A stretch of DNA of 64,000 nt from F23-B02 sp963625685 (lineage in GTDB: Bacteria; Bacillota; Clostridia; Oscillospirales; Oscillospiraceae). The translations under genes were made by a program, and so were the position numbers. Positions 17,246-27,064 of the stretch are shown here, one piece after another (position 1 is the first letter of the stretch; every line of letters begins with the position of its first letter). Location of the stretch: NCBI GenBank assembly GCA_963625685.1, contig CAVFTR010000008.1, positions 20,896 to 84,895 on the forward strand, read 5' to 3'. The notes below the pieces were generated by a model. The model made no database searches. It saw only the letters and a list, made by a program, of their open reading frames with translations, and was not told the origin of the DNA.

Positions 17246-18973
17246 CTAACCCACCTGTATGCAATAGGTGCGCATCGCGCGCGTTCCGACGACGGCGTAA
17301 TTGCCGTACATCGCCGGCGAAGCCTCGATATTGCCGCCGAGGTTTATGTAGTTGAGCTGCTCGCCGGTTTTTCCGTCTATGAGGAACATGTAGAAGCCGG
17401 AGTTGCAGTAGAGCAGATAGCCGTTGCCGTCGGAGTCGTAGAAGTCGACGGGCGAGCTCCAGCTGTACATCGACGTCTCCTTCTCCCAGACCTTCTCGCC
17501 CGTGTCCTTTTTGAGCGCGACGAGCGTGCCCGAGCTTGCGCCGGGCGTGCGGGCGACGGGGACGAATATCATGTCCGAGAGCTTGTTCTTGCCGACGGCG
17601 ATGGTGCCCTGAACGCCGCCGGAGAGGTCCTGCACCGTGTAGCAGGTGTAATCCGTGCGCCATACGATCTCGCCCGTCTCGGCGTCGATCTTGAATATGG
17701 GTATGGCCGCCGTCGAGTACGAGCGCCAGCCGTAGTGGAACGAAGTGCTTATGTAGATATACGGGTGTCCGTCCTCGATATCGACTACAGGCGAGCAGTT
17801 GGTGTCGTCAAGGACATCCTGCACCCAGACGAGCTTGAGCGTGTTCAGATCAAGGCACATGAGATTGCCGCCGTTATCGGCAAGGAATATGTAGTTGTTT
17901 ATTATCGCGGCCGAGGATTCGACGCCCAGCCAGTACTGGCTGCCGCTGCGCACGCCGTTATACTTCCACTTGACGATATTGTCCGGGTCGACGGACAGCT
18001 CGCCCGTCTGCTCGTTGTATTTCGTGTTCAGGTGGATGATGTAGAGTATGCCGTTCTCGCCCGGATAGATGAGCTGATCGGTCTCCGCGCTCACCAGGGG
18101 CGAGGAGTCGAACATATGCCAGCCGCGGTTCGCGAAGCTCTCGTTATGGCCGAACTCGAACATGACCGTATTGTCTATGAGGTTTACGACCTTGACGCGG
18201 GACTTGCCGTTTATGCTGTTGACGCCCGAGCCGACGTAGAGTATGGGATATCCGCGCGGGTCGAGCGCGCCCGCTCCCTTGTAGTTGAAGCCGAGATTGA
18301 GCGGCTCGCGGGTGTATTCGCCGGTCGTGAGCTCGTAGAAATAGACATGCCCGTCGAGCGTGGCGTAGATGACCTCGACAAGGTCCTCCTTCTCGCGCGC
18401 CCAGTCGTACATCGCGCTGATGTTCTTCCGCGTGGCCTCAGGCCACTTTACGATGAGCGGCTGACCCGTCCAGCCGCTGCCGGACCAGTAGGTGCCGTCG
18501 GTATCGCTCAGGCCGCTGGTGGATTTTGTCCACAGCTTTGTCAGCGTCTTGCTGCTCACCTCCGCCGTGCCGTAGGCGGCGCCCGTGCGGTAGTTATCGC
18601 CTCGGAAGGTGATGACGCCTTCAAGCTCCGTGTATCTCTCCGGCAGGTCGAAGTTTATCTCGTAATCGCTCTCGTATTCCTCGACTATCTCGCCGTCGAC
18701 CATGATGGCCGTGCTGGAGATGAGCCTCTCGGGCTCCGTGCCGTCGACCGAGTGGGGATTGAAATCCGCAAGTCCGACGGGCGTGGGCGTCGGCTCCGGA
18801 GTGGGTGTCGGCGTTGCGGCCGCGGCCGTGACGGCGGGGCTTTCCGCGGTCTCATCGAGAGCCTTGTTGGCCGCGACGCCGCGCATGACGACGAAGACCA
18901 GCACCGCCAGCAGGAGCGCCAGTATGACTATACCGGCTATCGTTTTTGCGCTTATCCTCTTTTTTTCTTCCAT
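17246..18973 (-). CDS. Membrane-anchored PQQ-like beta-propeller protein
   Basis: 575 residues. N-terminal membrane anchor (about 11-31), an Ala/Thr/Pro spacer (TPTPTPEPTPTP), then repeated strands with propeller signatures such as LMCLDLNTLKLVWVQDV, IDAETGEIVWRTDY, LKKDTGEKVWEKE and IDGKTGEQLNYI. These are PQQ-binding-like repeats of the BamB/WD40-like type; nothing shows that a quinone is bound. Likely an extracytoplasmic scaffold or sensor. The anchor-plus-Pro-spacer design matches the SGNH hydrolase at 12417. EFR1 follows after 49 bp. Confidence 0.83.
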   Translation of the reverse strand: MEEKKRISAKTIAGIVILALLLAVLVFVVMRGVAANKALDETAESPAVTAAAATPTPTPEPTPTPVGLADFNPHSVDGTEPERLISSTAIMVDGEIVEEYESDYEINFDLPERYTELEGVITFRGDNYRTGAAYGTAEVSSKTLTKLWTKSTSGLSDTDGTYWSGSGWTGQPLIVKWPEATRKNISAMYDWAREKEDLVEVIYATLDGHVYFYELTTGEYTREPLNLGFNYKGAGALDPRGYPILYVGSGVNSINGKSRVKVVNLIDNTVMFEFGHNESFANRGWHMFDSSPLVSAETDQLIYPGENGILYIIHLNTKYNEQTGELSVDPDNIVKWKYNGVRSGSQYWLGVESSAAIINNYIFLADNGGNLMCLDLNTLKLVWVQDVLDDTNCSPVVDIEDGHPYIYISTSFHYGWRSYSTAAIPIFKIDAETGEIVWRTDYTCYTVQDLSGGVQGTIAVGKNKLSDMIFVPVARTPGASSGTLVALKKDTGEKVWEKETSMYSWSSPVDFYDSDGNGYLLYCNSGFYMFLIDGKTGEQLNYINLGGNIEASPAMYGNYAVVGTRAMRTYCIQVG

Positions 18974-19000
18974 GTCCTTATCCGTCCTGTATCTTTAAAA

Positions 19001-19846
19001 TTATTCAGTAAAATGAACGTGGCTGTTTATATGGTCCTGGCAGAAGCAGTGATAGCCCGCGCACTTTGAGCAGTAGCGAAATTCAAGCTCGGGGAAATCC
19101 CTGTCGGTCCTGCCGCAGACGCAGCATTTGTAGTTATAGTCCTTCCGGCGCTGCTCGTCCTTAGCCTTCTGCTTCTCGCGGTTGAAGTTCACGGTCGTCT
19201 GACGGTAGTGCGTCCTGCCAGAGGACAGGGACGATATGAGGTCCGAGCCGAAGAAGATAAGGTAGTTTAGCATGGCTATGAGCGGCAGAAGATTGAACGG
19301 AAACTTCGTCGCGAGCATCTCGAACAGGAAAAACGCGGCGTTTACATACGCAAGCCATTTTATCTTCATCGGGATTATGAACATGAACAGGACCTGCATG
19401 TTCGGGAAGAGCGTTGCAAAGGAGAAGAACATCGACAGATAGATGTAATACGTTCCTATGCTTGCCGACTGTCTGGTGATGAGGTAGATCAGCATACCGT
19501 AGATGATGGTCAGCACGACGCCGGAGAAGATGAAGATATTGAATCTCGCCGTTCCCCACTCGCGCTCGAGCGTGCTGCCTATCCAGTAGTAAAAATAGAA
19601 AAACAGCAGCGCCCACATGCTCAGATCCTGCGGTATGAACATGAACGTCACAAGTCTCCAGACCTGGCCCTTCAATATGAGCTCGGGTGAAAAGGCAAAG
19701 TAGCTTAAAAGAGTGCGGCTGCTGTCCATTATGCTCAGAAGCCAGACCGCAAGGCTTATAACGACGATGTAGAGCATGAGGTTCGGTATGCCGAATCTCG
19801 GGTGTCTGTAGCAGAACATGTCGATCTTTTTATTGAGTTTTTTCAT
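19001..19846 (-). CDS. Rhomboid-like membrane protein with C-terminal zinc-binding domain
   Basis: 281 residues. The start is ATG 19846, set by GAAAGGA 8 nt upstream; an earlier in-frame ATG at 19879 has no site. About six hydrophobic helices (about 25-200) with the rhomboid-like L1 phrase GQVWRLVTFMFIP and a WxGSTLEREWG loop. The catalytic GxSG of helix 4 and the His of helix 6 are not visible, so it looks like an inactive rhomboid-fold protein. The C-terminus has Cys/His pairs CCVC, CSKC and HCFCQDHINSHVH, probably binding zinc. Function unknown. Confidence 0.75.
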   Translation of the reverse strand: MKKLNKKIDMFCYRHPRFGIPNLMLYIVVISLAVWLLSIMDSSRTLLSYFAFSPELILKGQVWRLVTFMFIPQDLSMWALLFFYFYYWIGSTLEREWGTARFNIFIFSGVVLTIIYGMLIYLITRQSASIGTYYIYLSMFFSFATLFPNMQVLFMFIIPMKIKWLAYVNAAFFLFEMLATKFPFNLLPLIAMLNYLIFFGSDLISSLSSGRTHYRQTTVNFNREKQKAKDEQRRKDYNYKCCVCGRTDRDFPELEFRYCSKCAGYHCFCQDHINSHVHFTE

Positions 19847-19953
19847 TTTGCTTTCCTTTCGCTGGGCATACCTATACATAGTAATCTATAGTGCATCTTA
19901 CAACCAAACCGTCATAATGTCCACAAAAAATTTGTCGCGGCAAAAACTTTTCC

Positions 19954-19982
19954 TTTAAACTTCTGCAAGGATATGTTAGAAT
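19954..19982 (+). promoter_or_regulatory. rlmB promoter
   Basis: -35 TTTAAA (19954-19959), 17-nt spacer, -10 TAGAAT (19977-19982), 33 bp before the preferred rlmB start. Confidence 0.5.
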
Positions 19983-20015
19983 GTATTTTGAATTATTATG
20001 AGCACAGGTGAAAGC

Positions 20016-20786
20016 ATGCACAACAGAGAAAACGGTTTTGAGATAAAAAACGATATAATAGAAGGCAGGAACGCCGTTATCGAGGCGCTGCGCGCAGGGC
20101 GCGGCATAGATAAGATATTCATCGCCAGGGGAGAGACGGACAAGACCCTCGGCCATATAGCGTCCAGGGCGCGCGAGGCCGGCATAGTCGTCGTCGACGC
20201 GGACCGCCGCAAGCTCGACAGCATGTCGGTGACCAAGGCGCATCAGGGCGTCGTCGCCCTCGTCGGCGTCAACGAATACTGCGAGGTGTCCGATATCCTC
20301 GGCTTTGCCGCAGAGCGCGGCGAAAGGCCGTTTATCATCGTCTGCGACGAGGTCAGCGATCCCCGAAACCTCGGCGCGATAATCCGCAGCGCGGAGTGCG
20401 CGGGAGCTCACGGGGTCATAATCCCCAAGCGCCGCAGCGCGGGGCTGACCGCGATCGTCGGCAAGGCCTCGGCGGGCGCGGCCGAGCACATGAGAATAGC
20501 CCGCGTTCCGAACATCCCCTCCGTGCTCAGGGAGCTCAAGGACGGCGGCGTCTGGGTATACGGTGCGGCGGCCGGCGGCAGCAGCGGGCTCTGGAGCACC
20601 GACTTCACCGGCTCCTGCGCGATCGTTATCGGCTCGGAGGGCGACGGCATGGGCAGGCTCGTGCGGGAAAGCTGTGATTTCATCGTGAGCATCCCCATGG
20701 CCGGAAGGATAAATTCGCTCAACGCATCCGCCGCCGCCTCGGTCATCATGTACGAAGTTCTGCGCCAGCGCAGCAGCAGAGGGTAA
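20016..20786 (+). CDS. rlmB: 23S rRNA 2'-O-ribose methyltransferase, TrmH/RlmB (SpoU) family
   Basis: 256 residues with start ATG 20016 preceded by AGGTGA; an in-frame ATG at 19998 lacks a site. N-terminal substrate-binding region (IIEGRNAVIEALRAGRGIDK), then the SPOUT knot with motif 1 DEVSDPRNLGAIIRSAE, motif 2 AIVIGSEGDGMG and motif 3 IPMAGRINSLNASAAASV. SAM-dependent 2'-O methylation, most likely of G2251-equivalent in 23S rRNA. The next gene starts 3 bp after the stop, so the two are coupled. Confidence 0.92.
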   Translation: MHNRENGFEIKNDIIEGRNAVIEALRAGRGIDKIFIARGETDKTLGHIASRAREAGIVVVDADRRKLDSMSVTKAHQGVVALVGVNEYCEVSDILGFAAERGERPFIIVCDEVSDPRNLGAIIRSAECAGAHGVIIPKRRSAGLTAIVGKASAGAAEHMRIARVPNIPSVLRELKDGGVWVYGAAAGGSSGLWSTDFTGSCAIVIGSEGDGMGRLVRESCDFIVSIPMAGRINSLNASAAASVIMYEVLRQRSSRG

Positions 20787-20789
20787 TAT

Positions 20790-23255
20790 ATGAGTTCAAA
20801 CGATAAAAACTCTGTCGGGACCGGCTTCGATCTCGACAGTATACTGAGCGAGTTCGGCGAGCTCGACGAGGAGCCGGTATCCGAAAAGCCCGTTTTCGAG
20901 CCGAGGGAGCCCCTGAGGGATCTTTCCACGGACAGCGAGCTGTTTTCGGCTGTCATAAACGACGGCGTCGGTGAAGCTCCGGCAGACGAGATCTACGACT
21001 TCGACCCCGTGCTCATTGCCGCGGAGTTTGCCTCGGACGACATTGCTGCGGAGGACGTCTCCGGGCTCGATCCGGACGCCATACGGCGCGAGTTTGCCTC
21101 CGACGGCAGCATCCCGTCCTCCCCCGCTCCGGAAGCGGCGGCCGCGCAGAGCGCTCCCGACGGGTCGGACGAAGAGCTCGACGAGGTCGACCGCATAATA
21201 GCGGAATTCCGGCATGCCGATAAGCCGGCTGCGCGCATAATAGAGCCCGCACCGGCTCCCGGTCCCGAGCCCGAGCCGACAAAGCGGTGCGAGCCGGAGC
21301 GCGGCCTTCCCGCCGTGTCCGAAGCTCCGGAGGCCGGACCCGCGCCCGAGGCGGCCGAGCATACGAAGCTTCGCTTTGACGCGCCTGCGGAGAGCGGGCC
21401 CGAGCCCGATCTGTACGAGGGCTCCGGCATCACGGAGGACGGGGAGGATAAATACGCCTCCGATGCCGATTACACGGTCATAGAGCCCGAGCCGTCCAAA
21501 AAGCAGAAGCCTCGCAGAGAGCCGAGATCGCTGCGCGAGTCCGTGGCCGTGCCGCTCATATCCGCGCTGGCCTTCATTGCGATGAAGATAAAGCAGAGTC
21601 AGGTCACTCTCGCGGAGACGAGCTATGAGACCGAGGAGCTCGGCGAGGAGATGCCGCCGGAGGCGGCCGCGAGGTTTTACGACAGGCACATAGCCGGTCT
21701 TCGGCTGAGAACGCGGATAGCCTTCGTGCTGTGCGTGCTCATGGCGTACATATCCTTCGGCCTGCCCGTTCCCGGCGCTCTGTCCGACGCGGGCGTAAAG
21801 AGCGCTGTGTGCCTTATCATGATGATATCCGTCATGCTCTGCGGCCTCGATATAATAACGACCGGCATAATGAGCATCGTCAGGCTCAAGCTCCACGCGA
21901 GCGCGCTGATCGTGCTCTCATGCCTGCTGTGCATGACGGACGCGTTTCTTTCGGCGGCCGGCGTCGGCGAAAAGCTCGTGCCGTTCTGCGTCGTCCCCTC
22001 GCTGACGATAGCGTTCACGCTGCTCGGCTGCGTCATGAACGCGCGCAGCAGCAGGATGATCTTCAACACCGCGGCAGCGGCGAAGCGGCCGTACATACTC
22101 ACGGCGCAGTCGGAGCTGACCGGCGGCGAGATCACCCTTATAAAGGGCAGGCGTCCCGTAGACGGCATCGTCCGCCGCACCGAGGAGGACGGACCGGACG
22201 AGTCGGTCTTCGGCGTGCTCACGCCTTACCTCGTCACGGCGGCGATAATCCTGAGCGTTATAGCGGCCGCGGTGAGCAAAAGCTTTTCCTCCTTTGCGCA
22301 CATTCTCTCCGGCATATTCGTGTGCGCCGCGCCCATATCGATGCTCCTGAGCTTTCCCCTGCCGTTTTTCATTTCGATAAAGGGCCTTATACGCAGCGGC
22401 TCGACGATAGCCGGCTGGTCGGGGCTGTACGATATCGGCAAGGCAAAGCATATAATCATAAGCGACGCCGACCTGTTCCCGAAGGGCTGCGTCAGGATAA
22501 GCCGCACGCGCGTGTTCTCCGGCATGGAGCCGGAGAGGATAATCTCCTTTGCCGGAAGCATCATCTCGGCCTCCGGAAGCGCGATGGTGCATCCGTTCAA
22601 CGAGCTCATGCGCAAGGCCGGCGGCAGCCTGATGCCGGTCGAGGCCTTCTCGGTACACGAGAGCGGCGGGCTTACCGCCATGGTCGACGGCGAGGACGTT
22701 TACTGCGGAAACGCGGCGTTCATGCGCCTTATGGGCGTTGTGCTGCCGGATAAATATGTCCTTAACAACGGCGTTTACGTCGCCGTCGCGGGGATCATCT
22801 GCGGAGTGTTCGAGATGGAATATACGGCCTCGGAGGCTGTCCGGGACGCGCTGAGCGAGCTTGTCAGCTCGGACAGGCACGCGATATTCGCCGTGCGCGA
22901 TTTCAACATCACGCCTCAGATGCTGTCTGTGAAATTTGACATGCCGACCGACGGCTTCGACTTTCCTCCGTACCCTGAGCGCTATGAGATATCGGGCGCA
23001 GAGCCCGCCGAGGACAGCAAGCCCGCGGCGATCATCTCCCGCGAGGGGCTCATGCCGCTCGTGAGCCTTTCCGATCACGCGAAAAGGCTCTTCGGGCGCA
23101 TAAGGCTGAACGTGGCGCTCAGCGTCGTGAGCGCCGCCGGAGGCATGCTCGTCATGTTTATCATAAGCCTCGGTGCGCTGCCCGGCGTCGTCACGGCTCT
23201 GAGCTATATGCTGGTCTGGCTTCTGATAACGGTCATCCTCAGCTTTACTGTATAA
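20790..23255 (+). CDS. P1B-ATPase-like membrane pseudoenzyme with repeated acidic N-terminal motif
   Basis: 821 residues. The first 250 are acidic, Pro/Ala-rich and probably disordered, with four copies of a ten-residue motif ending in EF (13-22 FDLDSILSEF, 71-80, 93-102, 131-140). From about 305 on the order of a heavy-metal P-type ATPase can be followed: paired helices, a shortened actuator region (430-470), AAPISMLLSFPLPFFISIKG (513-532), HPF at 601-603, an N-domain-like GNAAFMRLMGV (640-650), and two final helices. The phosphorylation loop DKTGT is replaced (ISDADLFPKG, 557-566), the GDGxND hinge is absent and no clear TGE is seen. It therefore cannot be an ion-pumping ATPase by the known mechanism. 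Coupled to rlmB. Confidence 0.72.
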   Translation: MSSNDKNSVGTGFDLDSILSEFGELDEEPVSEKPVFEPREPLRDLSTDSELFSAVINDGVGEAPADEIYDFDPVLIAAEFASDDIAAEDVSGLDPDAIRREFASDGSIPSSPAPEAAAAQSAPDGSDEELDEVDRIIAEFRHADKPAARIIEPAPAPGPEPEPTKRCEPERGLPAVSEAPEAGPAPEAAEHTKLRFDAPAESGPEPDLYEGSGITEDGEDKYASDADYTVIEPEPSKKQKPRREPRSLRESVAVPLISALAFIAMKIKQSQVTLAETSYETEELGEEMPPEAAARFYDRHIAGLRLRTRIAFVLCVLMAYISFGLPVPGALSDAGVKSAVCLIMMISVMLCGLDIITTGIMSIVRLKLHASALIVLSCLLCMTDAFLSAAGVGEKLVPFCVVPSLTIAFTLLGCVMNARSSRMIFNTAAAAKRPYILTAQSELTGGEITLIKGRRPVDGIVRRTEEDGPDESVFGVLTPYLVTAAIILSVIAAAVSKSFSSFAHILSGIFVCAAPISMLLSFPLPFFISIKGLIRSGSTIAGWSGLYDIGKAKHIIISDADLFPKGCVRISRTRVFSGMEPERIISFAGSIISASGSAMVHPFNELMRKAGGSLMPVEAFSVHESGGLTAMVDGEDVYCGNAAFMRLMGVVLPDKYVLNNGVYVAVAGIICGVFEMEYTASEAVRDALSELVSSDRHAIFAVRDFNITPQMLSVKFDMPTDGFDFPPYPERYEISGAEPAEDSKPAAIISREGLMPLVSLSDHAKRLFGRIRLNVALSVVSAAGGMLVMFIISLGALPGVVTALSYMLVWLLITVILSFTV

Positions 23256-23262
23256 AAAATTG

Positions 23263-23291
23263 TTGCCATTAAATATGCAGTAGTGTATAAT
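23263..23291 (+). promoter_or_regulatory. Promoter of the EF-G-like gene
   Basis: -35 TTGCCA (23263-23268), 17-nt spacer, -10 TATAAT (23286-23291). About 60 bp upstream of the ATG, which has GAGAGGA. Confidence 0.8.
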
Positions 23292-23353
23292 TAATTGATT
23301 GCGTTTTTATACGAAATTAAATTTTTAATATATCTCAAGAGAGGAAGCAACAC

Positions 23354-25357
23354 ATGAGCTACGAAACCAAAAACATCCGCAACATCTGCTTCATGGGTCA
23401 CGGCAACAGCGGTAAGACCAGCCTTGCTGAAAGCATGCTGTTCACGACCGGCGCTGTCGACCGCATGGGCAAGGTCACCGACGGCAACACCGTCTGCGAC
23501 TACGACGCAGAAGAGATCAAGCGTCAGATCACCATTGCAACTTCCGTCGCTCCCGTAAACTTCGGCGGCTGCAAGATCAATGTGCTCGACTGCCCCGGCT
23601 ACTTCGACTTCGTCGGCGACGTTCTCGCCGCCATCCGTGTCGTTGAGGCCGGCATCATCTTCTGCTCCGCAAAGGACGGCATCACCGTCGGCGCGGAAAG
23701 AAGCTGGAAATATCTCAAGGCCGCCGGCGTTCCCGCAATGTTCTACATCTCCAAGCTCGACGAGGAGCACGGCGACTACTACGCGGTCCTGTCCGCGCTC
23801 AAGGAAAAATACGGCGCGTCCGTCTGCCCGGTCATGATCCCCATGTCCGACGGCACGGGCGTTATAGACCTCGTGCACAGCACCGCTTATCAGACAAACG
23901 GCGCAAAGACCGTCAAGGTCGCCGTTCCCGCGGCTGACGCCGACAAGGTCGAGGAGCTTCGCATGGAGCTCATGGAGGCCGCGGCCGTCACCGAGGAGCT
24001 CATGGAGAAATTCCTCGACACTATGGAGCTTACCGACGACGAGATTGTCGCCGGTCTCAAGGCCGGCATGGCCGAGCGCAGCGTTGTCCCCGTCGTCTGC
24101 GGCGCGGCAATGTCCAACATTGGCACCGAGGCGGTCATGCAGGCTGTCTGCGATTACGTCCCCGCTCCCGAGGACAAGTCCGCCGAGCCCGTCTGCGGCT
24201 TCGTTTTCAAGACCGTTTCCGACCAGTTCGGCAAATACAGCTTCGTAAAGGTCGTCTCCGGCAAGATCACCGCCGACCTCTCGCTGCGCAACGTCCGCGC
24301 CTCCAGCACCGACAAGCTCGGCAGGCTTTACACCATCTGCGGCAAGAAGACCACCGAGGTCAAGGAAGCCTGCTGCGGCGATATCGTCGCCGTCGGCAAG
24401 ATGGAGTGGAAGACCGGCGACACCGTATGCGATCCCAAAAACGAGGTCGAGCTCCCCGCGCTCGAGATGCCCGATCCCTGCTACTCCATGGCTATCTCCC
24501 CCAAGACCAAGGGCCAGGACGACAAGGTCGCCGGCGGCCTTTCCAGACTCAACGAGGAGGACGTGTCCTTCACTCTCGTCAACAACGCCGAGACCCATCA
24601 GATGGTCATTTCCGGCGCAGGCGACATTCAGGTCGACGTTCTGTGCGCAAAGCTCAAGAGCCGCTTCGGCGTTGAGACCGAGCTCAAGCCCGCGCGCGTT
24701 GCATACCGCGAGAAGATAAAGGGCAAGGTCGAGGCTCACGGCCGTCATAAGAAGCAGTCCGGCGGCTCCGGCCAGTTCGGCGACGTATGGATCCGCTTCG
24801 AGCCGCAGGACGAGCAGGACGATATGATCTTCGCGGAGGAAGTATTCGGCGGCTCCGTCCCCAAGAATTTCTTCCCCTCCGTTGAAAAGGGCCTGCGCAA
24901 CGCGGTGCAGAAGGGCGTTCTCGCCGGCTACCCGCTGGTCGGCCTTAAGGCCACGCTGTACGACGGCTCCTACCACCCCGTCGACTCCAACGATATGGCC
25001 TTCCAGACCGCTGCGCGTCTTGCATATCAGGACGGCATCCCCAAGGCAAAGCCCACCATCCTCGAGCCCATCGGCCTTCTCCAGGTCACCATCCCCGACG
25101 CTAACCTCGGCGATATCATGTCCGATATCTCCTCCAAGCGCCGCGGCACGGTCCTCGGCATGAACGCCGAGGACGGCATGCAGACCGTCGAGGCCGAGGT
25201 CCCCATGGCCGAGATGAGCTCGTACACCATCGATCTGCGCTCCATGACCCAAGGCCGCGGCTCGTTTACCTGCAAGTTCATCCGCTACGAGGAAGCTCCC
25301 GGCAACGTTCAGCAGAAGGTCATCGAAGAGGCTAAGGCTCTGGCCGAGGCCGAGTGA
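23354..25357 (+). CDS. Elongation factor G-like GTPase (EF-G paralog type)
   Basis: 667 residues with EF-G domain order: GTPase (1-about 260), OB domain II, then domains III, IV and V. P-loop GHGNSGKT at 15-22. The switch II motif is DCPGYFDF (79-86): Tyr83 stands where canonical EF-G has the catalytic His of DTPGH. The guanine-specificity motif is SKLD (133-136) instead of NKxD. These changes are typical of the EF-G-like (EF-G2/FusA2-type) subfamily, not main EF-G, and this is not next to rpsL/rpsG/tuf. Domain IV has YREKIKGKVEAHGRHKKQSGG. Codon choice is strongly biased, suggesting high expression. Function is uncertain: translocation factor with slow GTPase or a specialised ribosome factor. 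Confidence 0.85.
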   Translation: MSYETKNIRNICFMGHGNSGKTSLAESMLFTTGAVDRMGKVTDGNTVCDYDAEEIKRQITIATSVAPVNFGGCKINVLDCPGYFDFVGDVLAAIRVVEAGIIFCSAKDGITVGAERSWKYLKAAGVPAMFYISKLDEEHGDYYAVLSALKEKYGASVCPVMIPMSDGTGVIDLVHSTAYQTNGAKTVKVAVPAADADKVEELRMELMEAAAVTEELMEKFLDTMELTDDEIVAGLKAGMAERSVVPVVCGAAMSNIGTEAVMQAVCDYVPAPEDKSAEPVCGFVFKTVSDQFGKYSFVKVVSGKITADLSLRNVRASSTDKLGRLYTICGKKTTEVKEACCGDIVAVGKMEWKTGDTVCDPKNEVELPALEMPDPCYSMAISPKTKGQDDKVAGGLSRLNEEDVSFTLVNNAETHQMVISGAGDIQVDVLCAKLKSRFGVETELKPARVAYREKIKGKVEAHGRHKKQSGGSGQFGDVWIRFEPQDEQDDMIFAEEVFGGSVPKNFFPSVEKGLRNAVQKGVLAGYPLVGLKATLYDGSYHPVDSNDMAFQTAARLAYQDGIPKAKPTILEPIGLLQVTIPDANLGDIMSDISSKRRGTVLGMNAEDGMQTVEAEVPMAEMSSYTIDLRSMTQGRGSFTCKFIRYEEAPGNVQQKVIEEAKALAEAE

Positions 25358-25370
25358 TCCATATAAATTC

Positions 25371-25399
25371 AAAACGGTGGGCAAAATGCCCACCGTTTT
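25371..25399 (+). terminator. Intrinsic terminator after the EF-G-like gene
   Basis: Perfect 12-bp stem (25371-25382 with 25388-25399), 5-nt loop, ending in T4. It overlaps the upstream open frame of the next small gene and so argues for that gene's later start. Confidence 0.8.
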
Positions 25400-25410
25400 C
25401 AGGTGACGAT

Positions 25411-25671
25411 ATGAAGCTAAGCATCCCGAAAATAAATATACCGAAGCCGCGCGGAAAGGCCGAGCGTGCCGCCCCTGCGGCGGACGATATCCCCGATGAG
25501 CCCGAATATGCCTCCGAGGTCGAGGCCGAGCCCGCGCCGAAGCCTCAGGAGAAGGTGAAAAGCTACGGCATGGTCATCTCCGAGGATCAGCTGCGCATGG
25601 TCTGGGCCGGCGAGATCGGCTTCTCGCTGCTGATGGTTTTTGCCTCGGTGCTCATAGCTATCGCAAGTTAA
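25411..25671 (+). CDS. Small single-pass membrane protein, unknown function
   Basis: 86 residues from ATG 25411, preceded by AGGTGA. Basic N-terminus (MKLSIPKINIPKPRGK), a Pro/Glu/Ala-rich acidic middle, and a C-terminal membrane segment (GFSLLMVFASVLIAIAS) preceded by MVISEDQLRMVWAGEI. Tail-anchored layout with a cytoplasmic N-terminus is likely. I recognise no family. It sits between two terminators and 11 bp after the EF-G-like terminator, so it depends on readthrough or its own weak promoter. Confidence 0.6.
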   Translation: MKLSIPKINIPKPRGKAERAAPAADDIPDEPEYASEVEAEPAPKPQEKVKSYGMVISEDQLRMVWAGEIGFSLLMVFASVLIAIAS

Positions 25672-25698
25672 AAGGACAGTCATGTGACTGTCCTTTTT
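25670..25698. terminator. Bidirectional terminator
   Basis: Thirteen-bp inverted repeat (25670-25682 with 25685-25697) with A-run and T-run, between converging genes. Confidence 0.85.
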
Positions 25699-25699
25699 C

Positions 25700-27004
<1,305 letters not shown>

Positions 27005-27064
27005 AGCCGACACCTCCATTTTTTCATCTATCTTATCACAGGTGCCGGAAATTTTCCACAGATA

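Noticed and set aside
25354..25410. Upstream in-frame start for the 25411 membrane protein
   Set aside because: The frame from 25354 passes through a perfect terminator hairpin, while ATG 25411 has a proper ribosome-binding site.
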